The notes under the pieces are model-generated. The model had not been told where the DNA came from. It saw only the letters and a list, made by a program, of their open reading frames with translations, and did not search any database. This document shows positions 49,801 through 59,199 of a stretch of 64,000 bases of DNA, piece after piece. A program made the position numbers and the translations under genes. How positions within the stretch are numbered: position 1 is the first letter of the stretch; every line of letters starts with the position of its first letter. Source of the stretch: Dendrobium chrysotoxum (Eukaryota > Streptophyta > Magnoliopsida > Asparagales > Orchidaceae); contig CM034298.1 of the NCBI GenBank assembly GCA_019925795.1, forward strand, positions 52,168,365 through 52,232,364. Reading direction: 5' to 3'.

Positions 49801-51282
49801 TGTTCGAAACTTTTTTCATATTTTGTAAGTAGTTTTGTTTTATTTTCATTGTAAGATTATCAGAGAAGTCTATATATAAGTCTGTAATTTGTACATAATC
49901 AAGCTATAAAATTAAAAATAGCGTTTTCTATTTTTCTACTTTTCTACTTGGCATAAGAGTGATGTTAGGATTTTCTTCTTTCAATTTGTTTTTTCATTTT
50001 TCTTTCCATCTTTGTTCTTTTCTTTATCGTAGGGATTCTTCCTTCTTTTTATTACGTATGGTTTATTTGACTTCCCTTTTCAAAAAAAACAACCATCATG
50101 AATTGTGAAAATCAGATTTAGGAAGAATTTCAGGTGCCATTCACCTCATATCATTTGTGTGAGAGAAACTATTTACGGTGGCCCCAAATTGTGAAACCCT
50201 TTTTAAAAGAAAAGAAAAAGATTCATCACCTTGTAAATTCTCCTACGGAGCTGAAGGGTTCAAAATTTATACTTTGAGATGAAGCGGATTTCATGATTAT
50301 GACATGGTTATGGAATGCCATAATATCTAAAATCAGTTCAACCTATCAGATTTACCAAATTAAACTTATACAGGCTTACCTAAATCCAAATTAAATGTCA
50401 TACCATAGTAAATAATTAAATTTTCTAACTAATCACAACTTGATGTGGCGTATCACTTCTTTTTAATTTAGTTCACCCTGCTGTTGATAATCCTTCATGT
50501 GGCTTGAGGCTTGATTTGCAACATTTGACATGCTAGTTTGTTGGCATAGATAGCTGTAAGAACTGAGTATATTATGAATTTCATGCTTTCTCGGACTTTC
50601 CTGCACATTCACCTTTGGAAGTCTTCAGAATCAGGATGTACTCTTCGGAATATCCCACTAATTGAGTTTGTCTCTTATTTAACTGAAGACTAGGTTTGAA
50701 GAGTTTTTTGACTGCATATGGAAGTTTCATTGTCGTTACTAATGTTCTATAAACTTGAAATAGGTTCTTAAAAAGGCTGATATGATTCGTAAGAATGCAG
50801 TTGAAAGTATTTTGGCTGAGCGTAACATTCTTATTTCAGCTCGAAATCCCTTTGTGGTACGCATATTTTCCAGAATTGATTATGCAAGCTTTCTTTTGAT
50901 CCTTATGTTAGAAGGCATTTTAGATCTTAACTTTGGTTGTTATAAACAGGTGCGGTTTTATTATTCCTTCACATCTAGGGAAAACCTTTATTTGGTGATG
51001 GAATACCTCAATGGTGGAGATCTTTATTCTCTATTGAGAAATTTAGGTTGTTTAGGCGAAGATATGGCTCGGTTATACATTGCTGAAGTAGTAAGCACAA
51101 AACTCTGGTGATAAATGGTTGGATCTAATATTTATCACAGAAAAAGCCCAATGTCATGCTTATTTGAATTTGATATTTCACTTATGCAGGTTCTTGCGCT
51201 GGAATACTTGCATTCATTGAATGTCATTCATCGGGATCTTAAACCAGACAATTTATTAATAGCTCGAGATGGCCATATAAAG
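36058..51282 (+). CDS. IRE4: IRE-type AGC (MAST-like) protein kinase, 5' eight exons
   Basis: Plant serine/threonine kinase of the INCOMPLETE ROOT HAIR ELONGATION family, known for roles in tip growth/root hairs and cell division. Exons by splice consensus and protein continuity: 36058-36063 (tentative), 36186-36374, 36468-37703, 38812-38984, 39206-39446, 50764-50856, 50950-51090, 51190-51282; 724 codons. All visible introns start GT and end AG. Domains in order: family N-terminal region with KSFSHELNSKG; conserved helical block with LPMGTLKQVHTRILFILTRC; C2H2/C2HC-like zinc finger CRICDF...MHAEGHFKVC (residues about 324-343); kinase start with RGAFGRV, ATP lysine K615 (FAIK), E634, HRDLKPDN with D709. 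The exon with DFG and the rest lie beyond the window. GGDLYSLL and LHSLNVIHRD favour the IRE4 branch over IRE/IREH1, less certain than the family. Confidence 0.85.
36186..37703 (+). CDS. IRE4-like kinase: N-terminal exons 2 and 3
   Basis: Exon 2 (36186-36374, GC-rich) encodes MQSPRFRAIIRATSGRRKR and SFSHELNSKG, which is family-typical, and ends GAA before GTAAAA. The 93-bp intron 36375-36467 ends TGGCAG. Exon 3 (36468-37703) resumes in phase 0 with DIMTVIKSKFKLLKEEV. The long frame continues past 37703 into intron, but CAG|GTATCT is the donor because the next exon (IQSLLNLVRCIES) continues the family sequence from 38812. Met codon 36474 lies inside the exon and is not the start. Confidence 0.85.
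37704..38811 (+). other. Intron 3 of the kinase gene
   Basis: 1108 bp, GTATCT...TTGCAG. Mostly AT-rich. A CT-rich pocket at 38430-38600 has some leader/LTR-like character but no borders. Confidence 0.75.
38812..39446 (+). CDS. IRE4-like kinase: exons 4 and 5, pre-kinase region and glycine loop
   Basis: Exon 4 (38812-38984) encodes IQSLLNLVRC through GRRIEKLL. Its donor CA|GTAAGT leaves two bases that join the G at 39206, giving QEKFIQLCGQID. Exon 5 (39206-39446) encodes the acidic linker, RTSPLS, DFEIIKPISRGAFGRVF and FAIK, ending exactly on the ATP-binding lysine codon (AAG|GTAACT). Confidence 0.88.
40290..40419. mobile_element. Tourist-like MITE, copy 1 (130 bp)
   Basis: Terminal inverted repeats GGCTTCGTTTGGGACGGCT and the matching right end (AGTCGTCCTAAACGAAGCC), flanked by the perfect 3-bp duplication TTA (40287-40289, 40420-40422). 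TTA duplications and GGC...GTTTGG termini are those of PIF/Harbinger-derived Tourist MITEs. Confidence 0.88.
41325..41400. mobile_element. Tourist-like MITE, partial copy
   Basis: Left end GGCTTCGTTTGAGACAGCTT preceded by TTA (41322-41324), then GTAGCTTTTCA-type interior. The right terminal repeat is missing, so it is a truncated member of the same family. Confidence 0.65.
41732..41779 (-). other. Two-hairpin module, copy E
   Basis: Minus-strand order: stem 1 CTCTCG/CGGGAG (41779-41774 with 41769-41764), 10-nt linker GGGTAATTAA (41763-41754), stem 2 CTATATG/CCTATAG with loop GGCTTGCG (41753-41732). One internal mismatch in stem 2 and one non-Watson-Crick pair in stem 1. It lies 170 nt from the element end. 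Confidence 0.7.
42862..43112. repeat. Direct duplication inside copy E
   Basis: Two ~100-bp copies (42862-42964 and 43021-43112) sharing GGATC-GGTTCAAA-like sequence, CTAGACGTCACGTGTGTA, CAATAACATG and GGGGCCCATGCGGGT. Each carries the palindromic cores GACGTC, CACGTG and GGGCCC. Confidence 0.85.
45304..45688. repeat. Five spaced hairpin repeats (CACGCT...AGCGTG)
   Basis: Five ~28-bp units at 45304, 45370, 45481, 45550 and 45661, consensus CCACCACGCTAAGAAAAGCG plus TGTATGGG. CACGCT and AGCGTG can pair across AAGAAA, forming small stem-loops. Spacing is irregular (65-110 bp) and the intervening sequence differs. Confidence 0.85.
45833..46260. repeat. AT palindromic repeat block
   Basis: About 430 bp made almost only of TTAATTATAATTAATTATGA-like words, with both orientations intermixed. 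No coding potential; counterpart of the AT block in copy A. Confidence 0.85.
46261..47223. other. GC-rich intronic segment with (CT)n microsatellite
   Basis: Normal-to-high GC region including a TC dinucleotide run at 46798-46824. A 221-codon minus-strand frame (46462-47127) crosses the microsatellite (RERERERER) and shows no domain, so I do not call it a gene. It might be promoter/leader sequence of copy E, whose transcription would run leftward (inference). Confidence 0.45.
47224..47354. mobile_element. Tourist-like MITE, copy 2 (131 bp)
   Basis: GGCTTCGTTTGGGACAGCTT at the left, degenerate inverse at the right (TTGTCCCAAATGAAGTC), flanked by perfect ATA (47221-47223, 47355-47357). Confidence 0.85.
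47724..49124 (+). repeat. Possible solo LTR (TGTCACAC...GCTACA)
   Basis: Starts TGTCACACTC, a common plant LTR start, and could end AGATCGCTACA at 49124, with an AT-rich interior and a GA-rich segment (48730-49060). Flanks ATTGT and CTTGC agree at only 3 of 5 bases, so the call is weak. It is interrupted by MITE copy 3. Confidence 0.35.
48183..48298. mobile_element. Tourist-like MITE, copy 3 (116 bp)
   Basis: GGCTTCATTTGGAATAG at the left and TTGTTCCAAATATAGCC at the right, with the perfect duplication TAA (48180-48182, 48299-48301). It is the most diverged complete copy. Confidence 0.82.
49125..50763. other. Rest of intron 5, nothing recognised
   Basis: AT-rich sequence leading to the acceptor at 50762-50763. 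No domain-bearing frame. Confidence 0.5.
50764..51282 (+). CDS. IRE4-like kinase: exons 6-8, alpha-C helix to catalytic loop
   Basis: Exon 6 (50764-50856) VLKKADMIRKNAVESILAER through NPFV; exon 7 (50950-51090) VRFYYSFTSRENLYLVMEYL (gatekeeper Met) to LYIAEV; exon 8 (51190-51282) VLALEYLHSLNVIHRDLKPD through GHIK. All three are in phase 0 with GT donors and CAG/TAG acceptors. The next exon (activation segment with DFG) is not found before 64000. Confidence 0.9.
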
Positions 51283-51967
51283 GTAAGGATCCCACTACTT
51301 CAAATCTTCCTTCGCATTTGTGTTTACTAGGTTAGACTATTTTTTTGTCTGATCTCACTGTAGTGGATACATGCTTCAAAATAAATGCTATAGTTTCTGT
51401 ATATTTATCTCTAATTACATAATGGAAAGATGCTACCAAACTTAAACTTCTTGATTGGATACCACCTGTCGATCAACATGTGTTAACTACCGCGCCATAC
51501 AGACATCTATGCTCAAAAAGGTGACGACTTAGGCAGAAATGATTATTTGATTGAGTTATTTACATTTTGTACTCATAATAAACCTGTAATGTGAGGGTCT
51601 AGCTTTAACAGGGTTTACAATTTTTTGTCTTGGGCCTAGGCAAATCATGTTTAGTTACTTGGCCTAACTGAAATGGCCAAACCCAACCCAACATGAAAAT
51701 CCTTTGGGCTAGTTCTACCGGACTGATGAATCATACTCCTCTCTTCTTTATTAGTATGACAAAAAATCATGGAAGGAAATTTTATACTCCATGGATAATC
51801 TCTACTCAGGTTCTCGTTCTTTCAAACTCCTCTTCACTAGCCAACTTTCATGAATTGCGGTGATTGCTCTGCCTCTGCCTTCACTGCTGATTTCTTATTT
51901 CGTCTGCACTGCATTATGTCGAGTCTTGATGTGGCTCACTATTCCCCACCATCCTTGCCGCCATTTG

Positions 51968-52193
51968 TGTTAACAGAGAACACACCACAGAACAATCAAC
52001 CAAAGAGAGGTCGCGAGCAGCCGTTATTTCAGTTAGGAAAATGTACGGATAAGTCAGTGTAAAACTCTATAAATACCGATGAACACTAGTAGAAAGAAAT
52101 CAAGGAAGTATAAACCTGATTTCCAAAAATTGTTCTTCTAGTTCTTCTCTGTTTCTTGATTGCCTGCAAAGCCTCACGACAATGCAGTTTTCA
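51968..52193 (+). repeat. 5' LTR of the copia element
   Basis: TGTTAACAG to CAGTTTTCA, with TATAAATA at 52068-52075 as the likely promoter TATA box. Confidence 0.95.
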
Positions 52194-52205
52194 TGGTATC
52201 AGAGC
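52194..52205 (+). other. Primer-binding site, tRNA-iMet
   Basis: TGGTATCAGAGC directly abuts the 5' LTR; it is the canonical 12-nt complement of the initiator methionine tRNA 3' end. Confidence 0.95.
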
Positions 52206-52295
52206 AACTGACGCAAGAATCAAAATTTTTTTTTCTCTTCTTCCTTCCCATTTTATCTTCCTAGTTCAATCTAAGCCTTCCGTAATTACTCAGTC

Positions 52296-55200
52296 ATGAC
52301 TGGATCATCCACTTCTCCACCTACAGTAGACTCCAACTCATCAGTCATATACATAACCATTCCATCACAACTGAAGTTCTTGATGGGGAATATCAAGAAC
52401 CTTGTCCCGAATTCTCTAACATCCGATAATTACCCGATCTGGAGCTCCCAGGTGGACAAGGTATTCAGTGCAAACGGATTCAAAGGATTTCTCGCCGGCA
52501 CTTTTCCCTGTCCTCAGCGTTCATCTGGTCCAGACGAAGCATATGCGATCTTCGCTATGACTTCGTATGATAACTGGACTCTCATAGATCAAAATCTGTC
52601 TGCGGCTCTATATTCGGTAATCTCGCTATCAATCTTACCATACGTTCTTACACTAACACATTGCCATGAAATATGGATGGTTCTTGCACATCGCCTTCAA
52701 GCTACGACTCGCTCCCGGATTCTGCAGCCGAAGAATGAACTACATCATCTGTCGAAAGGTGATAAAACTATGACACAATATCTTCTTGAAATAAAATCCA
52801 AAATAGACGCGATCACAGCAACACGTCACACAGTCGATCCTAAAGATGTGATTTTGTATACACTAAATGGACTTCCTGCATCCTATCAGTCGTTTAAAAC
52901 GGCAATACGGACAAATCTGCAACCGCTAAATCTAGATGACCTCTACAGTTTGCTATGCAGTGAAGAACAGATGCAAATCAATGAAGCTACAAGAGATCTT
53001 CAATCCTTAAACATGGCGGACAACTCGATGGCTCTGGCCGCACCTCGCGGTCGAGGCCGAGGACGAAACAACAACTCTCGCGGGAGCAGGGGTTGTCGTT
53101 CCTTCCCACCGACCGGACGTGGAGACCGGAATACACATCGCAACACTGTCTTCCAAATATGTACCAAAACTGGTCACTCGGCTCTTCGATGTTGGTATCG
53201 CAATGATCCAACATACACCGAAGCGACAGTTAATACGGCGCTGTTCAGCTCACCAGATGCGACTCGACAAGCAGAATGGTTCCTCGACAGTGGAGCTTCA
53301 ACGCATCTTACAGGTGACTCTTCTCAAATAAGCGCAACTGAGCCATATACGGGATCCTCTCAAGTGATCATAGGCAATGGTCACCAACTTCCCATTCAGA
53401 ATACTGGCAGAGGACTTTTGCCCACTCCTACGGGTAATCTCTATCTCCACAAACTTCATCATGTACCAAACTTATCATTTAACCTCCTTTCAGTTCATCA
53501 GTTAACCACTGATAACAACTGTATTGTTTCATTCTCCTCCACTGGATATCAAATAAAGGATTCGAAGACTCATCGTATTCTACTTCAAGGGCCTTGCCAT
53601 AACGGGTTATACAAGATCAATGCAGCCTCCCATTCCCCACATCTTGCTCTCATTTCAGCTGCAAGCATTTCAGATTTATGGCACTCTAGGCTCGGGCATC
53701 CAGCTGCACCTATTTTACAGCATTTAGCTCATCTGCATTCAGATATATGTACCCCTACTACCACTACATGTAATACATGCTGTCTTGCTAAAAGCAGACG
53801 GTTAGCCTTTTCTAAATCCACCTCTCACACTAGTGTACCGTTTCAATTAGTCCATTCTGATGTTTGGGGTCCTTCCCCCTTCCCATCAATACAAGGATAC
53901 AGATACTATGTTTCTTTTATTGATGATTATACTAGACACTGCTGGGTTTTTCCCTTATATCAAAAATCTGAAGTTACTCAAACATTTGCCAACTTCCATC
54001 AAAGCATCAAATGCCAATTCAATAAATCTATTCAAACTATCAGAACAGACGGAGGTGGGGAATACCGAAACAGACACTTCAATTCCTACTGCACTCATTG
54101 GGGCATTAGGCATCAATTCACCTGTCCCTACACGCTTGCTCAGAATGGGGTCGCAGAGCGGAAAAATCGTCATATTTTAGAGACCATTAGGAGTCTCCTT
54201 ATTCACTCCAATGCTCCTCCCAATCTCTGGGTTGAAGCATTACACACAGCCATTCATCTCATAAATAAACTTCCCACACCCACTCTTCAACATAAAACAC
54301 CTTTTGAGAAACTCTACAACAAGCCTCCAACCTACACTCATTTAAAAACTTTTGGTTGCCTATGTTATCCGTGGATGAGACCTTATGTTAAATCTAAACT
54401 CTCACCTTTATCCTTGCCATGTGTGTTTGTGGGCTATGCTCAAGCACAAAAAGGATACAGATGCTTAGATACTAGTACAAATCGTGTCTATGTATCTCGT
54501 CGTGTCGTCTTTAATGAGAAAATCTTTTCATTCAGACAACTGCATCCAAATTCCAGTCATTTGGATACCACAACCATTCACAGTCACATCCCACCTTTGC
54601 TGCTTGTCCCTACTTCAAACTATAGAAATTCTAAGCCATCACAAGCAACCTCTGCATCACAGCAAATGTCAAATCCATACTCCAGTTCATCCACGAATCT
54701 CCCCACTGGAAATCCATCTGCTAGTCCACTCTCAACTCTACCTTCAACAACAATACCCATACAACCTGCCATACCAGCGACTAGATCTCATCCCATGCAA
54801 ACACGGGGGCAAACAGGGCACCTCAAACAAACACGCATATTTGATCTCATTCATCAGACAACTGATGTTGATCCAACTTCATATACACAAGCTGCTAAAT
54901 CAGAAAAATGGCGTTCTGCTATGTCACAAGAGTTTCAAGCTCTTCAGTTGCAAGGCACATGGGAATTGGTACCACCCTCCACAAATCAAAATCCACTTGG
55001 GTGCAAGTGGACGTTTAAAACAAAGTATAACTCAGATGGCAGTATTGCACGTTACAAAGCAAGGTTAGTAGCACTGGGATGTAATCAAGAATTCGGATTA
55101 GATTACATGGAGACGTTTAGCCCAGTAGCTAAAATTCCTACACTTCGTATTTTACTAGTTATTGCTCTACATCATAAGTGGCCAATACATCAATTGGATG

Positions 55201-56312
55201 TATCTAATGCATTTCTGCATGGTCACCTATCTGATACGGTTTACATGAAGCAACCAGTGGGCTTTGTAGATGAAAATCATCCCAATTATGTGTGTAAACT
55301 GAAAAAGGCGATATATGGTCTCAAACAAGCACCACGGCAGTGGTTTGAGACTCTAACTGGATTCTTACATGAACTGAAATTCACCACTAGTCATTCAGAT
55401 TCTTCGCTGCTCCTCTACAGACACAATGGTACCATTATGTACCTTCTCATTTATGTTGATGATATCATATTAACATGTAACAACATTCAGTCAATGAATA
55501 CTCTCTTAAATCGCCTACATCAACGCTTCAATATGAGAAACTTAGGTACACTCAAGCAGTTTTTGGGCATAACAGCTGAAACCACATTGACAGGGATGAT
55601 TTTACATCAAACCAGATATGCGGAGAACATTCTGATGAGAGCAGGAATGCTCAAAAGCAAGGCAGTATTAACTCCAACCACACTAAAGACTATGTCTTCA
55701 TCTGACTCAAAGGAGTTTGCAAACCCATGATTATACAAGCAATTAGTGGGTGCGCTACAATATCTTACACTCACAAGACCGGACATCACGTTTGCAGTTA
55801 ATAAAGCCTGTCAGCATATGCATCATCCAACCGAATCTAACTTTGAGTCACTCAAGCGGATCCTTCGTTACCTTAGGGGTTCTCTCCAGTTCGGTCTACC
55901 GATAACAGCAGGTTCACTCACACTCAGCTCATACATAAACTCTGACTGGGCCGGAGATCACCACGATCGAAAGTCCACAACAGGATATTGTAATTTCCTA
56001 GGCACCACTCCAATCTCATGGTGTGCAAAGAAACAATCTACAATAGCAAGATCCTCCACTGAAGCGGAATATAGAGCTATAGCTATGGCAACAACAGAAA
56101 TTATATGGCTCAGAAGACTGCTGCAGGAATTAGATTGCACACAACAGCATCCCACCACACTATTTTGTGACAATACCTCCGCAATTGCCGTAGCAAACAA
56201 TCCGGTTTATCATGCCCGCACTAAACATATAGAGATTGATTGTCACTTTATAAGGGAATGCATTAAAAACAAGTCTATTCAAGTTCATCACATAGCATCA
56301 AAGACCAATTAG
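52296..56312 (+). pseudogene. Copia gag-pol polyprotein, one stop and one frameshift
   Basis: Frame from ATG 52296, open for 1144 codons. Gag: UBN2/gag-like (LTSDNYPIWSSQVDKVF, DQNLSAALYS). The zinc knuckle has Phe286 where the first Cys of CCHC is expected. Protease DSGAS at 331-335. GAG-pre-integrase LWHSRLGHP. Integrase core with D522, D585 and E621 (D,D-35-E spacing). RT with QLDVSNAFLHG, YGLKQAPRQW and YVDD (1053-1056). TGA at 55728-55730 interrupts; the same frame then continues through LYKQLVGALQYLTLTRPDI and RNase H (SDWAGD, STEAEYRA, CDNTSAI) to a stop at 56310-56312. The natural end (ADLFTKSL) follows in another frame from about 56316, indicating a one-base deletion near 56300. Confidence 0.93.
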
Positions 56313-56405
56313 CAGACTTGTTCACCAAATCTCTGTCTATCTCAAGGTTCAAGCAACTTATCAACAAACTGATCGTCTCAACTGAAACATCAGTCTGCAG
56401 GGGGC

Positions 56406-56628
56406 TATTAACAGAGAACACACCAAAGAACGATCAACCAAAGAGAGGTCGCGAGCAGCCGTTATTTCAGTTAGGAAAATGTACAGATAAGTCAGTGTAA
56501 AACTCTATAAATATCGATGTACACTAGTAGAAAGAAATCAAGAAAGTATAAACCTGATTTCCAAAAATTGTTCTTCTAGTTCTCTGTTTCTTGATTGCCT
56601 GCAAAGCCTCACGGCAATGCAGTTTTCA
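56406..56628 (+). repeat. 3' LTR of the copia element
   Basis: Begins TATTAACAG, i.e. the terminal TG of the 5' LTR has become TA, and ends CAGTTTTCA. Preceded by the purine tract GCAGGGGGC at about 56397-56405. Confidence 0.93.
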
Positions 56629-58106
56629 ATTTGGTCATATTTTAGTTTCTGCCATTTTCTTCTCTTAGCACATCTCTGGTCTCCTTTGTCGAGTTCATCT
56701 AATTTTTTTTCCCTCCTTATCTCCTTTGAATTGATATAGTTGATCGGTTGCCACTTTTTCCCTTAGATTGTCATTGATCTCCCGACAAGAATGACTGAGA
56801 ATGCTATGTTAGGCATATACAGTAGGGATTAGTAACTGAGAAGTGGGAAGAGGATGACTGACAAGTTCTTAAGTGTGTTTTTTTTTTTCGCAGGGGGGGG
56901 GGGGGGGGGTGGGGGGGAGCGGGGAAGAGGGTAATCTGGGAAGCATAAATCGTGAACATTGTTCATGCGGGAGGAAAACCAAACAGTGATTCAAGAGTTT
57001 AGAGCTCCATTAGTTGCACTTAAAAATCCTAAGCGTGAACCGGTTCCTAAGTACAGTAACTTGCTCAGCTTGAATCACCTCAGTCTTGGGATCTTAAGCC
57101 GAATTTCAGCCAAAGGTTAGGATTATTAATCAAATCCCACAAAAATATAAGTTTGGATTGGCTGCCTGCACGTTGAGATGAGATTATTTGGTTCAGATAT
57201 CAATATTATTAGATGTCAGTGCTATCTTTAACTGTTATATGATTGTACCATCTAATTCTATTTAAAGATATCAACATTATCGAGATGACAATTGTTTGGT
57301 TCAGTGACATCCTTACAATTACCGTACACCCGCAATGACGTTACTATCTTATAATACATTGTTTCTATATATAATTAAAGCCATCTTCCTTGTTATTTAT
57401 CCATGCATAGACAAAAATGATATAAAAAAATATAAAACTCTAACAACAGCCATAAGCAAGAAAACAATGATAGTTACAAAGCAACAGTTGAAGCAGTGGA
57501 GAAGCATGCGACATTATGGATTCCAAATCGTTGTAATAAATCTTTCTTAAGCTACATTTTTCTTTAAAGCCAACACTGGGGATTTCAATCACTCGTCAAT
57601 GTTGGTTGATGCCACTCTTTCGAGCAACTCCTGCGTTCTATCCATCAAAAGATTGAACATTGTGGCAATGCCTCTTGTTGAGAATACCACCTAGTGTAGG
57701 CCAATGCCACTTTCCCGGCACTCTTAAAAGTTCCTCGCCACATGTCTATTGATATAAACACTTCATCTTTGGTAGCAGTAGCTTTTTCTAAGGCAAATCA
57801 TTCTCTTATTGATAAAATGTTTGTTAGAAGTGAAACAAGGTGAACAAAGAAGTGCGATAAGGTGAGGCAAGGTGCTAAGAAACATACCAAACATAGGAGA
57901 TGATTAGTTGCAAGAACTCTATTTTTTATATGTCACAACATTGGATGCTATCAGAATCATGTGGAATTTAGATGCTACGTAAATAGGACATATTTGTTAT
58001 TTATAAAATATTATTTAAGGATGTTAGTAAACCAAGCATCAAACATTTTTAAATAGCATATTATATATGCCATCGAGCCAAAGAACCCCTAAATCACAAG
58101 GGTTGT
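56629..58106. other. Intronic stretch with a G17 run, nothing coding
   Basis: Contains G17-T-G7 at 56893-56917 after a T-run; this could form a quadruplex or be a sequencing-difficult site. The remaining sequence (57000-58100) has no recognised gene or border. Confidence 0.5.
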
Positions 58107-59199
58107 CACACCCCATTTTAACCTCTTTCAATCAATCATGAGACAATCCAATCAGACACATTTCGCACGGGCAGACAATCCAATCAGACACATTTCGCAC
58201 TAACATTCATCATGACTTTACGAATCATAATCGAATGACTTAATCTATCTTGATTGTCGCAAAATAGACATTACACTTCACAATTATCTAATGAATCCAT
58301 CAAAAAACATTGATACAAAATTATCTATAAAGAAAATCATCAAAATAGACGGTAGAGGTTCAAAATGACTTCATATATAAATTTATGCGTGCTAAATTTT
58401 TTTATTTTACATCATAGATATCTTTCTTTTACAATACGCTCAAACCACATCTGCTGTCATTTTCCTAAAATCATAATTATAATATCTGATAAGTTCAATG
58501 CTTAGTGAGATAAGTAACTTTAATATAAAATTTAAACATACAAGAAAGACATACTGTGTTATATCAGTTATATGAATTAATGTGAGCATTAATATTCATA
58601 AAAATAATTAACTTAGTACAATAGACTCAGTTATAAGCAATAAACAAGAATATCCATGAGAAAATGAAGTACATCTATCAATTGTCAAATCCTTTAATGA
58701 ACCATGCTAGTCAATTGCTTATATGAAAACATTTGTTTTACTTTCATTTTTATTCTCATTCTTTTTAATCATTATGTTTAAAATAGCATATAATATTAAA
58801 CTTTCGACACATTTATATCATTAGGCTTTAACTTGTTTCATTTCACCCATACTTAAGCTCTGTTTAATGATCTCAAAAATGGTTTGAATGAGTGCATTGC
58901 TATCAAAATACAAGTCAAATAATTTTGAAAATTTTATTGTGGGTAGCATAAAACATGAGAATTAATCCTACCAAGTTTCAAATTGATTGGATTAGTATTA
59001 AGAGAGTAATTAAGGGAATTAGGAAAACAAACTTACTGAAATTACCCCCTGAATGCCCATCATCATGAGCTGAAATCATTTTTAAATGAAAGGGCATGAA
59101 ATTATGAGCAACATGAGTGGTTGCACATAATTTTTGGTCAAGTAATTTATTTGTTATGAATTTTTGAAATTTTTGTAAATAAAATTGATTTTAAAATAA
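58107..59199. other. Possible LTR start (TGTCACACCCC) and 28-bp duplication
   Basis: The stretch begins TGTCACACCCCATTTTAACC, an LTR-type start, but no end was found. At 58141-58168 and 58173-58200 a 28-bp segment (AGACAATCC...TTTCGCAC) is repeated exactly with a 4-bp spacer. The rest is AT-rich. Confidence 0.4.

Larger units (their letters stand above)
39447..50763 (+). other. Intron 5 of the kinase gene, 11.3 kb
   Basis: GTAACT at the donor, AATAG at the acceptor. It separates the codon for the ATP-binding lysine from the alpha-C helix exon. Contents: three complete and one partial Tourist-like MITE, repeat copy E (41562-~46260), hairpin repeats, an AT palindrome block, a CT microsatellite and a possible solo LTR at 47724-49124. 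Frames in between are unsupported. Confidence 0.85.
51968..56628 (+). mobile_element. Nearly intact Ty1/copia element (Ale/Retrofit-like), 4661 bp
   Basis: Complete structure: target duplication ATTTG (51963-51967 and 56629-56633), 226-bp 5' LTR, iMet primer-binding site, gag-pol, polypurine tract GCAGGGGGC, 223-bp 3' LTR. Size, short LTRs and protein order (integrase before RT) fit Ty1/copia, probably the Ale/Retrofit lineage. I count eight substitutions and one 3-bp indel between the LTRs (about 3.6 percent), so insertion is fairly recent. The coding part carries one stop and one frameshift. It sits in the sense direction within an intron. Confidence 0.95.

Noticed and set aside
54484..55068. 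194-codon frame inside the copia element
   Set aside because: Lies in another frame of the gag-pol coding sequence; shadow.
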